From contig NZ_PGVB01000008.1 of the NCBI RefSeq assembly GCF_002860205.1, forward strand, positions 62,001 to 126,000: DNA of 64,000 nt, written 5' to 3'. Positions 19,733-28,873 of the stretch are shown one piece after another. A model generated the notes under the pieces. It was not told the origin of the DNA, did not search any database, and saw only the letters and a program-made list of their open reading frames with translations. Source of the DNA: Bacillus sp. T33-2 (GTDB lineage Bacteria; Bacillota; Bacilli; Bacillales; Cytobacillaceae). The translations under genes and the position numbers were made by a program. Every line of letters begins with the position of its first letter. Positions within the stretch are counted from its first letter, which is position 1.

Positions 19733-21052
19733 TTAATTCCTGTCTATGAGCTGGCACATCATCATTGCTTTTCCAACAAGCATCCCTTCATTAAACACTT
19801 CAACATCGACTTTGCCGAATTTCCTGCCTACTTCCAGAACCTTCGGATAAATCTCCAGTGTGCTGTCGATTTGGACAGGCTTGATGAAATAAATGGTCAT
19901 GTTTTCGACAACAAGGTCACCTTTCTTATAGCCCCTCAAAACCCTGTTTGCAGCTTCAGTGACAATCGTCGTAAACACGCCATATGAAATGGTTCCAAGG
20001 TGGTTTGTCATTTGCGGGGTAACCTGGCAGCGGAAAATGTCTTCCTCTTTCAGTTTGCCTTTTGTGACTACCATCTGGCTCGTGACGGTATCATCAAGAG
20101 TTTCCCCGACTTGCGGCTGGCGCTGGATTATCTGCAGCGCCCTCAGGACATCCTGCCTGCTGATCATTCCTTCGAGCCTGTTCGCCTCATCCACAACCGG
20201 AAGCACTTCAATCCCTTCCCACACCATCATGTGCGCCGAAGACGCCACACTCGTCTTTCCGCTTACTGTCATCGGATTCTTCGTCATGACCTTTTCAATC
20301 AGCAATTGATGCTCGGAGCTCATGACGTCCTTAGGGGTTACCATCCCCTGGATCTTCAAATTATGGTCTACCACCGGAAAACGGCTGTGCAGCGTTTCTT
20401 CCTTGAGACGGTACCAGTCCGCTACCTGATCGTCCGTTTTTAAATAAACTGTCTCTGAAAGGGGCGTCAGGATATCCTCAACAAGGACAATCTCCTTTTT
20501 GATCAACTGGTCATAAATGGCCCTATTGATCATCGTTGCGACAGTAAATGTGTCATAACTGCTGGAAATGACCGGCATCTGAAGCTCATCAGCAAGCCTT
20601 TTCACACTTTCTTCTGTATCAAAACCACCGGTGATCAATACCGCTGCGCCAGCTTTCAGTGCCTGCTCATGCGCTTTCGTCCTGTTCCCGACAATCAGGA
20701 GGTTACCCGGCCCTGTGTATCTCATCATCGCCTCGAGCTTCATCGCACCAATAACAAATTTATTGAGTGTTTTATGAAGGCCGGCCCGTCCGCCAAGAAC
20801 TTGCCCATCAACGATATTAACCACTTCAGCATATGTCAGCCTCTCGATGTTTTCTTTCTTTTTCCGTTCGATCCTGATCGTGCCAACCCGTTCAATGGTG
20901 CTTACATACCCTTTGTTTTCGGCATCCTTGATCGCCCGGTAGGCTGTGCCTTCACTGACAGTCAGCGCCTTGGCGATCTGGCGCACTGAAATTTTCTGGC
21001 CGATTGGAAGCTCATCGATATATTGCAAAATTTGTTCATGCTTCGTTGCCAA
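19733..21052 (-). CDS. ytoI: CBS/DRTGG/hotdog domain regulator YtoI
   Basis: About 439 residues with an N-terminal winged helix (about 1-65), a DRTGG domain (about 75-180), paired CBS domains (about 190-310, the second with VLPVVDEANRLEGMISRQDVLRAL) and a C-terminal hotdog thioesterase-like fold (about 335-439). The order matches YtoI. CBS and DRTGG domains usually sense adenine nucleotides, so a ligand-responsive DNA-binding role is likely but not shown. TTG at 21052 gives MATKHEQ, as I recall for relatives; a GTG three codons earlier (21061) is the alternative. Confidence 0.88.
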   Translation of the reverse strand: MATKHEQILQYIDELPIGQKISVRQIAKALTVSEGTAYRAIKDAENKGYVSTIERVGTIRIERKKKENIERLTYAEVVNIVDGQVLGGRAGLHKTLNKFVIGAMKLEAMMRYTGPGNLLIVGNRTKAHEQALKAGAAVLITGGFDTEESVKRLADELQMPVISSSYDTFTVATMINRAIYDQLIKKEIVLVEDILTPLSETVYLKTDDQVADWYRLKEETLHSRFPVVDHNLKIQGMVTPKDVMSSEHQLLIEKVMTKNPMTVSGKTSVASSAHMMVWEGIEVLPVVDEANRLEGMISRQDVLRALQIIQRQPQVGETLDDTVTSQMVVTKGKLKEEDIFRCQVTPQMTNHLGTISYGVFTTIVTEAANRVLRGYKKGDLVVENMTIYFIKPVQIDSTLEIYPKVLEVGRKFGKVDVEVFNEGMLVGKAMMMCQLIDRN

Positions 21053-21199
21053 GACCTTCACCCTTTATAAAATAGTAATTTCCGTTCGAAAAATAGTTGT
21101 CCTATCTTATTATAAGGTGAACAATGTCCTGATTCAATTCGATTTAATTGTTTATTCTCCACTGCGGCCTTAAGACACCTTTAACCGCCGGGCGCTTCA

Positions 21200-21448
21200 T
21201 CAATTACCGTAGCCGCGCGGCACTTTTCTCTCCTTAAGGTGTGGCTGGCGATCCAACGGAACTTTTCGACTTTTTGGCGCATAAAGGAATGCTGCGAGGT
21301 TGCCAGCAGCAGACAGGAACGCAAGCAAAAGCCAGGCGGCAGCGAACAGCCCTTCCTTGCCCGGTGCCAAAACATTAAGCTTTGGCACACCAAAATACAA
21401 TAGCATCGCACATATCAAAAGACAGAGAAGATAACGGTTATGATTCAT
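21200..21448 (-). CDS. Small two-helix membrane protein, unknown function
   Basis: 82-residue protein with two hydrophobic helices (about 6-27 and 36-57) and a strongly basic tail (APKSRKVPLDRQPHLKERK). ATG at 21448 has GGAGGAAACAC just upstream, which supports real translation. I do not recognise a named family. It lies between ytoI and ytkL on the same strand. Confidence 0.72.
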   Translation of the reverse strand: MNHNRYLLCLLICAMLLYFGVPKLNVLAPGKEGLFAAAWLLLAFLSAAGNLAAFLYAPKSRKVPLDRQPHLKERKVPRGYGN

Positions 21449-21527
21449 GTGTTTCCTCCTACACTAAGGCTTGTATTAATATATATGCCAGTCAATAGTG
21501 AAAAAGCATTTTCAACAGACCAAAACG

Positions 21528-21557
21528 CAAAAAAACTGCACAGCAGACGCCGTGCAG
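21528..21557 (-). terminator. Terminator of ytkL
   Basis: CTGCAC/GTGCAG stem (21536-21541 with 21552-21557), followed in the transcript by seven U residues, 12 bp after the ytkL stop. Confidence 0.8.
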
Positions 21558-21568
21558 CATGTATTACA

Positions 21569-22249
21569 CTATAATTCTATGGATTCCCCCGGCTCCATTA
21601 CTTTGCCTGTACCGTTTTTCAATAGCGCGATAAATTTCTGCGGATCCTGTTTTATAGGCGGGAAAGTGTTAAAGTGGATCGGCACAACCTGCTTTGCCTG
21701 CAAAAAATCTGCAGCCAGCGCCGCGTCCTCAGGTCCCATCGTAAAATTATCCCCGATCGGCAGGAAAGCAAGGTTGATTGGATGGCGTTCGCCAATCAGC
21801 TTCATATCTGAAAACAGTGCAGTATCCCCTGCATGGTAAATCGTTTTTCCTTCCGCCATCACGAGAACACCGGCCGGCATCCCGCCGTAGACGATCTCTT
21901 TGTTATCAGTAACAAGGCCTGATCCGTGAAAAGCGGGAGTGAACTTTACTTTCCCGAAATCAAATTGGTACGCCCCGCCTATATGCATCGCATGTGTTTT
22001 CACTCCCTGCCATTCTAAATATTGGGCCAAATCCGCATTGGCGATGACGAGTGAACCATTTTCCCTTGCAAGGCTGACCGTGTCGCCAACATGGTCCCCG
22101 TGGGCATGGGTCAGGATAATCACATCCGGTTTTACATCGCTGACATTAAGGTCTGTCTGTGAATTTCCTGTGATGAAAGGGTCAATGAAAATGGTTTTTC
22201 CACTGGTTTCAATCTTTACAACCGCATGTCCATGGAATGAAACTTTCAT
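21569..22249 (-). CDS. ytkL: UPF0173 metal-dependent hydrolase YtkL
   Basis: 226-residue metallo-beta-lactamase fold protein of the UPF0173/YtkL family. The metal motif HAHGDH (in [13 protein letters not shown], about 52-64) and later ligands in [15 protein letters not shown] and PIHFNTFP are intact. Substrate unknown. ATG at 22249 follows GGAGGAG; the longer reading from 22321 has no ribosome site. It is probably monocistronic and diverges from the M24 peptidase gene. Confidence 0.9.
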   Translation of the reverse strand: MKVSFHGHAVVKIETSGKTIFIDPFITGNSQTDLNVSDVKPDVIILTHAHGDHVGDTVSLARENGSLVIANADLAQYLEWQGVKTHAMHIGGAYQFDFGKVKFTPAFHGSGLVTDNKEIVYGGMPAGVLVMAEGKTIYHAGDTALFSDMKLIGERHPINLAFLPIGDNFTMGPEDAALAADFLQAKQVVPIHFNTFPPIKQDPQKFIALLKNGTGKVMEPGESIEL

Positions 22250-22412
22250 AAAAATCTCCTCCTGCAAATAAGATAATAAACTAATTTCAACATCTGGTGC
22301 ATGAATCCTTCCTTCTGTCATTTATTCCCCAAATTTTTTAAACTAAAAGTTTACTTTTCGAAAGGTAGTTGCTAATCTCGAAATAAGCTGTTACTTAATA
22401 GGGGGAAATGCA

Positions 22413-23510
22413 ATGAATGAGCGATTGGAAAGTTTAAGGGATTGGATGAAGGAAAATGGGGTCGACCTGTCCTTCCTCACCTCCCCGGACACCGTGTTTT
22501 ACTTAAGCGCATTTTTAAGCGAGCCCCATGAGCGCCTGCTTGGAATAGCCGTCTTTCAGGACGGGGAGCCGTTCCTGGTTTGTCCGGCCATGGAAAAGAA
22601 CGATGCAAAAAATGCCGGCTGGGAGCATGAGATCGTCGGGCACAGCGACATTGACCGCCCATGGGAGCTTGTCCAGAAAGCTGTTGCAGCGAGAATTCCC
22701 CGCATCGGGACGATTGCGATTGAAAAAGAACATTTAAATGTTGAACGCTACGAAACACTTAATCACACGTTTCCGGGCGCGAGGTTTATTTCTGCTGAAG
22801 ATAAGCTGAGGCTTTTGCGGTTAAAAAAAGACGAACAAGAATTGGACAAGATCCGCCAGGCATGTGAGCTTGCCGATTTTGCGATTGAAACCGGCGTCCA
22901 GGAAATTAAAGAGGGCCGGACAGAGCTGGATGTTCTTGCGGCGGTCGAATATGCACTGAAGAAAAAAGGGGTAACGGAAATGTCCTTTGCCACGATGGTG
23001 CTGGCAGGAAAAAATGCTGCTTCCCCCCACGGCACTCCAGGACTGAACAAGATTAAAAAAGGTGATCTGGTACTGTTTGATTTAGGCGTTGTCGTTGATG
23101 GCTATTGTTCAGATATTACCAGGACGGTTGCCTATCATGACATCAATGTAGAACAGGAAAAAATCTATCAAACTGTTTTGAAGGCCCAGCTTGAAGCAAT
23201 TAGCACCGTACGCCCCGGGGCCGCTTGCTCGGCAATTGACCTTGCCGCAAGGAACGTAATTGCTGGTGCAGGATATGGGGAGTTTTTTCCGCACCGGCTC
23301 GGCCATGGACTTGGCATCAGCGTACATGAATTCCCTTCCCTGACAGAGACGAACCAGCTCGTTCTTGAGGAAGGAATGGTGTTCACCATTGAACCGGGAA
23401 TCTATGTGCCGGATGTAGCCGGTGTAAGGATAGAGGATGATGTAGTGGTAACACGTGATGGAATCGAAATACTAACTAAATACCCTAAGGACCTGACTAT
23501 CATTAAATAA
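22413..23510 (+). CDS. M24 family Xaa-Pro dipeptidase/aminopeptidase
   Basis: 365-residue pita-bread metallopeptidase with a creatinase-like N-domain (about 1-130). The five metal ligands are visible: the two aspartates in LFDLGVVVDGYCSDITRT, the histidine in HRLGHGLG, and glutamates in FTIEPGIY and VRIEDDVVV. It resembles B. subtilis YkvY/YqhT-type proline peptidases; the exact orthologue is not certain. ATG follows AGGGGGA. Cytoplasmic, probably in peptide turnover. Confidence 0.92.
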   Translation: MNERLESLRDWMKENGVDLSFLTSPDTVFYLSAFLSEPHERLLGIAVFQDGEPFLVCPAMEKNDAKNAGWEHEIVGHSDIDRPWELVQKAVAARIPRIGTIAIEKEHLNVERYETLNHTFPGARFISAEDKLRLLRLKKDEQELDKIRQACELADFAIETGVQEIKEGRTELDVLAAVEYALKKKGVTEMSFATMVLAGKNAASPHGTPGLNKIKKGDLVLFDLGVVVDGYCSDITRTVAYHDINVEQEKIYQTVLKAQLEAISTVRPGAACSAIDLAARNVIAGAGYGEFFPHRLGHGLGISVHEFPSLTETNQLVLEEGMVFTIEPGIYVPDVAGVRIEDDVVVTRDGIEILTKYPKDLTIIK

Positions 23511-23515
23511 GTGCA

Positions 23516-23548
23516 AGAGCAGCCTCCGATGGGGCTGCTCTTCGTTTT
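23516..23548 (+). terminator. Terminator of the M24 peptidase gene
   Basis: GAGCAGCC/GGGCTGCTC stem with a 7-nt loop, followed by TTCGTTTT, 5 bp after the stop. Confidence 0.8.
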
Positions 23549-23646
23549 AACCTGTGCAATGCCGGGTTCTCGTTTAATCAACCTGACAAATAAAATAGAC
23601 AGGTAGAGGACATGCACATATGATAATAAATTTCAAATCGGCAGTA

Positions 23647-24144
23647 CTATCGGTTGTCAATTTTCTCAGGATATAAATCGTGGTTCATAAGCCTGTATTC
23701 CGCCATTTGCTCATACTTGGTGCCTGGTCTGCCATAATTTGTGTATGGGTCGATGGAAATTCCTCCCCGGGGAGTAAATTTGCCCCATACTTCAATATAT
23801 TTCGGATCCATGAGGGAAATGAGGTCATTCATGATGATATTCATGCAGTCTTCATGGAAGTCACCATGGTTTCGGAAGCTGAACAAATACAGCTTTAAGG
23901 ACTTGCTTTCAACCATCTTTTCACCGGGAATATAGCTGATATAGATTGTTGCAAAATCCGGCTGCCCTGTTTTCGGACAAAGGCTTGTAAACTCCGGGAA
24001 GTTTAATTTCACAAAGTAATCCCTGTTTGGGTGCTTGTTGTCGAACGCTTCGAGCACTTCCGGGGCATACTGAAAAATATATTTGGTCCCCTGATTTCCC
24101 AGTAATGTTATATCTTTTAATTCTTCATCTGTCCTGCCTGCCAT
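23647..24144 (-). CDS. queF: NADPH-dependent 7-cyano-7-deazaguanine reductase
   Basis: Reduces preQ0 to preQ1 in queuosine biosynthesis. The 165 residues are the short (unimodular) QueF form. The catalytic cysteine is in [16 protein letters not shown] (about 57), the [16 protein letters not shown] specificity motif (about 79-94) is intact, and the C-terminal [15 protein letters not shown] is present. ATG at 24144 follows GGGAGG. Here queF stands alone, not in a queCDEF operon, and its leader carries a preQ1 aptamer, a terminator and a stem enclosing the ribosome site. Confidence 0.96.
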   Translation of the reverse strand: MAGRTDEELKDITLLGNQGTKYIFQYAPEVLEAFDNKHPNRDYFVKLNFPEFTSLCPKTGQPDFATIYISYIPGEKMVESKSLKLYLFSFRNHGDFHEDCMNIIMNDLISLMDPKYIEVWGKFTPRGGISIDPYTNYGRPGTKYEQMAEYRLMNHDLYPEKIDNR

Positions 24145-24148
24145 AAAA

Positions 24149-24188
24149 ATGCCTCCCTGATATTTATTCCGTCCAATCAGGGAGGCAT
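24149..24188 (-). promoter_or_regulatory. Perfect 13-bp stem enclosing the queF ribosome binding site
   Basis: ATGCCTCCCTGAT (transcript, 24188-24176) pairs with ATCAGGGAGGCAT (24161-24149) without mismatch around a 14-nt loop. The 3' arm contains the GGGAGG ribosome site of queF and is followed by UUUUAUG. The stem could block ribosomes or, given its U-tail, also end transcription. Confidence 0.75.
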
Positions 24189-24210
24189 AACAAAAGACTA
24201 TTTCCTTTAA

Positions 24211-24238
24211 AAAACAAAAAACCTTATCCGCACGGATA
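24211..24238 (-). terminator. Candidate riboswitch terminator in the queF leader
   Basis: A short stem (TATCCG/CGGATA, 24225-24238) is followed in the transcript by AGGUUUUUUGUUUUUU. It lies 20 nt downstream of the preQ1 aptamer. The stem is short, so it may need alternative pairing with the aptamer tail. Confidence 0.55.
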
Positions 24239-24258
24239 TGTCTGAAATTTTTCAAATC

Positions 24259-24296
24259 CATAGTTTTTTATAGAGGGTGTCCGCTATGAACCTCTC
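24259..24296 (-). ncRNA. preQ1-I riboswitch aptamer
   Basis: The transcript reads AGAGGTTC, then a short loop, then ACACCCTCT followed by ATAAAAAACTA. This is the class I preQ1 aptamer: stem P1 AGAGG/CCTCT, the loop with ACAC, and the A-rich tail that forms the pseudoknot. preQ1 binding should lower queF expression. Confidence 0.92.
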
Positions 24297-24334
24297 CCGC
24301 ATTGAACGGGGTCCACTATTTAATTACAAAAATC

Positions 24335-24363
24335 AATATATACAAAAATCGCTTTGAAGTCAA
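24335..24363 (-). promoter_or_regulatory. Sigma-A promoter of queF
   Basis: Minus-strand -35 TTGACT (24358-24363), 17-bp spacer and -10 TATATT (24335-24340). Transcription would start about 30 nt before the preQ1 aptamer. Confidence 0.75.
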
Positions 24364-24503
24364 AAGAATTTTTCAGCAGGCTCTGATTGATTAATCAGTA
24401 TACCTTCCCCCTCGATGCTGAGCCTGTTTACTTTATGAATGTTCATTTTTACTGAATTTTTGTTAAAATAGGAATCAAAATAAACGTGAAATAAGGTGGA
24501 TCG

Positions 24504-25442
24504 ATGGAAGAGAGACTGAAAAAAGTAATCGAAGCAGCCCGGATGTATTACCTTTTGGACTATAACCAAAATGATATCGCGAACATATTGGGCGTCTCGC
24601 GGCCGACCGTTTCCCGCCTGCTGCAAACTGCCAAAACTGAAGGCATTGTCCAGATCAAAATAAATGATCCGACAGAGGACGTGGAAAATCTCTCAAAATT
24701 GCTTCAAGACCGGTTTGAACTGAAAAAGGCGGTTGTTTCTTCCATTCCCCAGTATGAAAATAATCTGATAAAGAATTATCTTGGGGAGAGCGCTGCGGCC
24801 TACCTTCATGAAATAACGAAAGACGGGGACACGATCGGAGTTACATGGGGAACTACCTTATACCATGTTGCGATCGAGCTCAAACAAAAATATTTAAAGG
24901 ATGTAAAAGTAGTCCAGCTAAAGGGGGGAGTAAGCCATTCCGAAACAAATACTTACGTTTCCGAAATCCTTTATCTGTTCGGGAAAGCCTTTGATTCCAA
25001 TCCAGTCCATCTCCCGCTTCCCGCGATTGTTGACCACGTTGTAGTCAAGCAGGCCATGGAAGCAGACAGGCATATAAAACGGGTATTGGACCTGGGAAAA
25101 CAGGCAAATATCGCTGTGTTCACGACTGGGCCGATCAGACAGGAATCCCTGCTGTTCCAGCTTGGTTATTTTTCTGAAGAAGATCTCAAAATAATCTATT
25201 CAAATGCGGCCGGCGACATTTGTTCAAGATTCTTTGACGACAATGGTTCCATCTTAAATGACAGCCTGGATAACAGGACATTGGGCATCGGCCTGGAAGA
25301 TCTGAAACAAAAAGAGTATTCCATTCTCGTTGCCGGCGGACCAGAGAAAATTCGGGGCATCTATGGGGCCTTAAAAGGCGGTTTCGCGAATGTGCTGATA
25401 ACAGACCAGTTTACCGCCCGGTTCCTCCTCGATAAAGATTAG
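24504..25442 (+). CDS. deoR: Deoxyribonucleoside regulator DeoR (SorC family)
   Basis: 312-residue SorC/DeoR-type repressor. The N-terminal helix-turn-helix (DIANILGVSRPTVSRLLQTAK, about 25-46) is followed by a sugar-phosphate-binding domain (about 55-312) with GVTWGTTLYHVA. In B. subtilis DeoR represses the dra-nupC-pdp operon and is released by deoxyribose 5-phosphate. ATG follows AAGGTGG. It lies about 200 bp upstream of deoC in the same orientation, and a DeoR-like operator precedes deoC. Confidence 0.93.
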   Translation: MEERLKKVIEAARMYYLLDYNQNDIANILGVSRPTVSRLLQTAKTEGIVQIKINDPTEDVENLSKLLQDRFELKKAVVSSIPQYENNLIKNYLGESAAAYLHEITKDGDTIGVTWGTTLYHVAIELKQKYLKDVKVVQLKGGVSHSETNTYVSEILYLFGKAFDSNPVHLPLPAIVDHVVVKQAMEADRHIKRVLDLGKQANIAVFTTGPIRQESLLFQLGYFSEEDLKIIYSNAAGDICSRFFDDNGSILNDSLDNRTLGIGLEDLKQKEYSILVAGGPEKIRGIYGALKGGFANVLITDQFTARFLLDKD

Positions 25443-25506
25443 TCTTTTTTATAACTGTCTTTATGATAGAATTTTTCGCCAATCAGTTAGTCAGAAAATC
25501 GCCTGT

Positions 25507-25522
25507 TTTACATTTGTTCAAT
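25507..25522. promoter_or_regulatory. Candidate DeoR operator upstream of deoC
   Basis: On the minus strand ATTGAACAAATGTAAA shares the ATTGAACAAA part of the B. subtilis DeoR operator as I recall it. It sits 6 bp upstream of the deoC -35 box; a further GTTCAT half-site lies inside the promoter spacer (about 25538). Confidence 0.5.
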
Positions 25523-25528
25523 ATGTGG

Positions 25529-25557
25529 TTTACACTCGTTCATCCTCCTGATATATT
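25529..25557 (+). promoter_or_regulatory. Sigma-A promoter of deoC
   Basis: -35 TTTACA (25529-25534), 17-bp spacer, -10 TATATT (25552-25557), giving a leader of about 75 nt before deoC. Confidence 0.75.
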
Positions 25558-25640
25558 GGTGAGGAACGTGTTACTATATTTTTTATTTCATGCTGAAGGC
25601 GGTTTCAGCTTTTGGCACATAAAAAGAGAGGGATGACAAG

Positions 25641-26315
25641 ATGGCCTACGGACTGGCTCGTATGATTGACCACACATTACTTAAAGCGGATGCTTGCGAG
25701 GCGGAAATTATCAAACTTGCAGAAGAGGCTAAGAAATACTCCTTTGCTTCTGTTTGCGTCAACCCCGGCTGGGTGAAAACAGCCGCAGAAGTTCTAAAAG
25801 GTACACCTGATGTGAAGGTTTGTACTGTAATCGGATTTCCTCTTGGAGCCTCAACTCCAGAGGTTAAAGCATTCGAGACGGAAAATGCGATGGCAAATGG
25901 TGCAACTGAAGTGGATATGGTCATTAACATCGGCGCATTAAAAGACAGGCAATACGACATAGTCGAAGCTGACATTAAGGCAGTAACTGTAGCAGCCAAA
26001 GGCAAAGCCCTGACAAAAGTAATTATTGAAACCTGCCTGCTTACGGATGAGGAAAAAGAAATGGCCTGTAAACTGGCAGTCTCTGCTGGCGCGGATTTCG
26101 TAAAAACTTCTACTGGATTTTCAACAGGCGGAGCCACAATCCAAGACATCGCGCTAATGCGCAAAACAGTGGGACCGGAGATTGGCGTGAAAGCATCCGG
26201 TGGTGTCAGGACACTCGAAGATGCGCAAAACATGATCCAAGCCGGGGCAAGCCGCATCGGGGCAAGCTCTGGTGTTGCCATTATGAATGGCATTGCTTCA
26301 ACCTCATCATACTGA
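25641..26315 (+). CDS. deoC: Deoxyribose-phosphate aldolase
   Basis: Splits deoxyribose 5-phosphate into acetaldehyde and glyceraldehyde 3-phosphate, closing deoxynucleoside catabolism. The 224-residue TIM barrel has the Schiff-base lysine in [14 protein letters not shown] (about 153) and a second active-site lysine in [11 protein letters not shown] (about 182). ATG follows AGAGAGGGATG. It is followed by cdd rather than by nupC and pdp as in B. subtilis. Confidence 0.96.
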   Translation: MAYGLARMIDHTLLKADACEAEIIKLAEEAKKYSFASVCVNPGWVKTAAEVLKGTPDVKVCTVIGFPLGASTPEVKAFETENAMANGATEVDMVINIGALKDRQYDIVEADIKAVTVAAKGKALTKVIIETCLLTDEEKEMACKLAVSAGADFVKTSTGFSTGGATIQDIALMRKTVGPEIGVKASGGVRTLEDAQNMIQAGASRIGASSGVAIMNGIASTSSY

Positions 26316-26423
26316 GCGGGTAATACATTTGTTTGACGCAAAAGTTCAAAATTACATGGCTCAACCGTATTAGACTGCTATTTATTTGTCCAGGTTAAAC
26401 AAAACACGGAATGGAGAATGAAA

Positions 26424-26822
26424 ATGGATGTAAAAATGCTCGTTGAAAAAGCAAGTGAAGCTCAGAGAAAAGCATATGTTCCATATTCAAATTTTCAGGT
26501 CGGTGCCGCTCTCATCACAAAAAGCGGGGAAATATTTCTGGGGTGCAACATTGAAAATGCCTCTTTCGGGCTGACGAATTGTGCCGAAAGGACAGCTATT
26601 TTCAAGGCAGTTTCTGAAGGACAGAAAGAGGTTCAGGCTATCGCCGTTGTCGCGGATACTGACGGGCCTGTTTCTCCATGTGGTGCTTGCCGGCAGGTTA
26701 TGGCGGAATTCTGTGATGAAAACACAAAAATTATCCTGGCCAACTTAAAAGGTGACATCAAGGAAACCACAATCAGTGAAATCCTGCCGGGGTATTTTAC
26801 ATCAAAAGATATGCATAAATAA
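26424..26822 (+). CDS. cdd: Cytidine deaminase
   Basis: Deaminates cytidine and deoxycytidine to uridine and deoxyuridine in pyrimidine salvage. The 132-residue protein is the small tetrameric type with the zinc motif NCAERTAIF (cysteine ligand plus catalytic glutamate) and PCGACRQV (two cysteines). ATG 26424 is preferred: it stands 7 nt after TGGAG, whereas the ATG at 26418 is only 1 nt away. It lies 108 bp after deoC, probably in the same transcript, so nucleoside breakdown genes are grouped here. Confidence 0.95.
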   Translation: MDVKMLVEKASEAQRKAYVPYSNFQVGAALITKSGEIFLGCNIENASFGLTNCAERTAIFKAVSEGQKEVQAIAVVADTDGPVSPCGACRQVMAEFCDENTKIILANLKGDIKETTISEILPGYFTSKDMHK

Positions 26823-26907
26823 TGATGATACGTGCAAATTTACAGAGATTGCTAATTCACAGTTACACCGATGCGGTCATGGGTCTCCATTCTTCTCCTG
26901 TAAATGT

Positions 26908-26941
26908 AAAAGAGCTGTCATTGGAAACAGCTCTTTTGCGT
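26908..26941. terminator. Bidirectional terminator after cdd
   Basis: AAAAGAGCTGT (26908-26918) pairs with ACAGCTCTTTT (26927-26937). Both flanks supply T-runs, so it can serve cdd and the convergent DUF1292 gene. Confidence 0.85.
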
Positions 26942-26943
26942 TT

Positions 26944-27204
26944 CTATTCAGCCGGGGCTGCATCGACAGCGATTTCGTATGCATCTAAAATTGAATCTCT
27001 TTCAGATTCATCCTCGATTCCAACTAAAAACTGCTCGCCGCCTTCATCCTCAACACGCATCAAAATCGTTTCTTCCTCGGAGCGCAACAGGGCATACGAT
27101 TCACCATTCATATCGAACAGTGCCTCTACCTCATACTGTTTCTCTACCCCTTGCTCATCTTCTATCGTGATAAGATCCCTGATTGAATCACTTTTTTCCA
27201 ACAT
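26944..27204 (-). CDS. DUF1292 family acidic protein
   Basis: 86-residue, strongly acidic protein (IEDEQGVEKQYEVEALFDMNGESYALL ... DEGGEQFLVGIEDESERD) of the DUF1292 family, related to B. subtilis YrzB. Function unknown. ATG at 27204 follows TTGGAGGTGG. It is a single gene between convergent terminators; an upstream in-frame ATG lacks a ribosome site. Confidence 0.85.
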   Translation of the reverse strand: MLEKSDSIRDLITIEDEQGVEKQYEVEALFDMNGESYALLRSEEETILMRVEDEGGEQFLVGIEDESERDSILDAYEIAVDAAPAE

Positions 27205-27271
27205 GACCACCTCCAAAAGTTCAAAATTACTTTTCCCTTCTCCCGGGAAACTTATGAATTGAAGGTGCAAT

Positions 27272-27304
27272 TCAAAAATAAAAGCCCGGTGCTTGTCCAC
27301 CGGG
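27272..27304 (-). terminator. Terminator of ald
   Basis: CCCGGTG (27285-27291) pairs with CACCGGG (27298-27304), followed in the transcript by CUUUUAUUUUU, 20 bp after the ald stop. Confidence 0.85.
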
Positions 27305-27323
27305 TCTTTTGGCAAAAAAATGA

Positions 27324-28445
27324 TTATAGCTGCTCAAGCAGTTTTCTTGTCTCGGAATATTCGAGATTATGAGCTTCCGCAACAGCCTGGTATGTAACGT
27401 AGCCATTCAGGGTGTTAATCCCTTTTAAGAGTGCTTCATTATCCAGGCAGGCCTGTTTAAAGCCTTTGTTGGCAATTTGGACAGCATAAGGGACAGTTAC
27501 GTTCGTGAGCGCGATTGTAGAAGTGCGCGGTACGGCTCCAGGCATATTCGCCACGGCATAGTGGACGACACCATGCTTTTCATAAGTAGGGTTATCATGG
27601 GTGGTGATCCTGTCAGTTGTTTCAAAAATGCCACCCTGGTCAATCGCGATATCAACAACAACAGACCCGGGTGTCATCGATTGGATCATTTCTTCTGTAA
27701 CAAGCTTTGGCGCCTTCGCACCAGGGATAAGGACCGCGCCGATTACCAGGTCGGATTCCATTACAGCTTCTGCGATATTATAAGGATTTGACATGAGAGT
27801 AGTTACGTCTGCGCCAAAAATGTCATCCAGCTGGCGCAAACGGTCCGGATTCAAGTCAATGATGGTCACTTTTGCACCGAGGCCAATTGCCATTTTAGCA
27901 GCGTTTGTGCCCGCAACTCCCCCGCCGATAACGGAAACCGTCCCTCTTTGGACTCCTGGCACACCAGAAAGAAGAATCCCTTTGCCGCCATGGACTTTTT
28001 CTAAAAATTGGGCACCAATCTGCGGAGCCATCCGTCCGGCCACTTCACTCATCGGCGTCAACAGAGGCAGCGCTCCGTTGGCAAGCTGCACGGTTTCATA
28101 GGCGATGCCCACCACTTTATTTTCAATCAGTGCTCTCGTCAATTCAGGCTCCGGAGCCAGGTGCAGGTATGTAAACAGGATCAGGCCTTCACGAAAATAC
28201 CGGTATTCTTCTGGAAGAGGCTCCTTTACTTTCATGACCATTTCCTGTGACCATGCTTCCTCAGCGGTATTTACAATACGGGCCCCAGCATTCGCATAGT
28301 CTTCATCGGTAAAGCCGGATCCCAGCCCTGCGCCTGATTCAATATACACTTCGTGCCCGAATTTAACCAGGTTTACAACCCCGGCAGGTGTCATTGCTAC
28401 ACGGTTTTCATTGTTTTTTATTTCTGTTGGTACGCCGATACGCAT
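27324..28445 (-). CDS. ald: Alanine dehydrogenase
   Basis: NAD-dependent oxidative deamination of L-alanine to pyruvate, used for alanine catabolism and in sporulation. The 373 residues contain the substrate residues in [20 protein letters not shown] and [10 protein letters not shown] (about 72-81), the catalytic histidine in [10 protein letters not shown] (about 96), and the Rossmann motif [16 protein letters not shown] at 28445 follows GGGGAGG. An extended -10 (TGTTATATT, about 28494-28502) and a cre-like palindrome at 28550 lie upstream. Confidence 0.97.
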   Translation of the reverse strand: MRIGVPTEIKNNENRVAMTPAGVVNLVKFGHEVYIESGAGLGSGFTDEDYANAGARIVNTAEEAWSQEMVMKVKEPLPEEYRYFREGLILFTYLHLAPEPELTRALIENKVVGIAYETVQLANGALPLLTPMSEVAGRMAPQIGAQFLEKVHGGKGILLSGVPGVQRGTVSVIGGGVAGTNAAKMAIGLGAKVTIIDLNPDRLRQLDDIFGADVTTLMSNPYNIAEAVMESDLVIGAVLIPGAKAPKLVTEEMIQSMTPGSVVVDIAIDQGGIFETTDRITTHDNPTYEKHGVVHYAVANMPGAVPRTSTIALTNVTVPYAVQIANKGFKQACLDNEALLKGINTLNGYVTYQAVAEAHNLEYSETRKLLEQL

Positions 28446-28549
28446 ATTGCATGCCTCCCCAGCAAATATCAAATGATTTTCAAAACCGTTTCTAATATAA
28501 CATTTTAAAACAATAACAGAAAGATAAAAGTGATATTATGATAGAAAAA

Positions 28550-28563
28550 TGTAAACACTTACA
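28550..28563. promoter_or_regulatory. cre-like palindrome upstream of ald
   Basis: TGTAAACACTTACA is almost palindromic and matches 13 of 14 cre positions on either strand. It lies about 50 bp upstream of the predicted ald -10, where CcpA could activate. Confidence 0.55.
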
Positions 28564-28645
28564 TTGTTTTTTGACCCAAAGCCAGAATCCGCACCGGCAC
28601 GGGATCATTTCCGCTATTTGGGAAGGATCCGGCAATAGAACATAT

Positions 28646-28785
28646 AAAGAAAACTCGCCGATTGGCGAGCCCCGAAGGGCGAAGACAGAGGCGTAGTTCA
28701 ACGGAAAAGTTCCACTTTTCCGCCTGCGATGCTGATGCTTACGAAGCATTCCTTTATGCACTTATACTTAGATCCAAAAATTGGC
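28646..28785. repeat. Dispersed intergenic repeat, copy A, with 59-bp insertion
   Basis: Head palindrome CTCGCCGATTGGCGAG, then GAAGACAGAGGCGTAGTT (ending 28698) and GCACTTATACTTA (28758-28770). In copy B at 37332 these last two blocks are contiguous; here 59 bp (28699-28757) separate them. Non-coding. Confidence 0.7.
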
Positions 28786-28834
28786 CCCTACGCCGAGCTT
28801 GCTTCTTGCTGCCAATTTATACTTTCCAAACGTA

Positions 28835-28864
28835 TAAAAAAAACAAGCTGCACCGGCAGCTTGT
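28835..28864 (-). terminator. Terminator after the hidden 52-codon gene
   Basis: ACAAGCTGC (28843-28851) pairs with GCAGCTTGT (28856-28864), followed in the transcript by eight U residues. The only minus-strand gene it can serve is the small frame at 28874-29032. Confidence 0.85.
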
Positions 28865-28873
28865 CCTTCAGCT

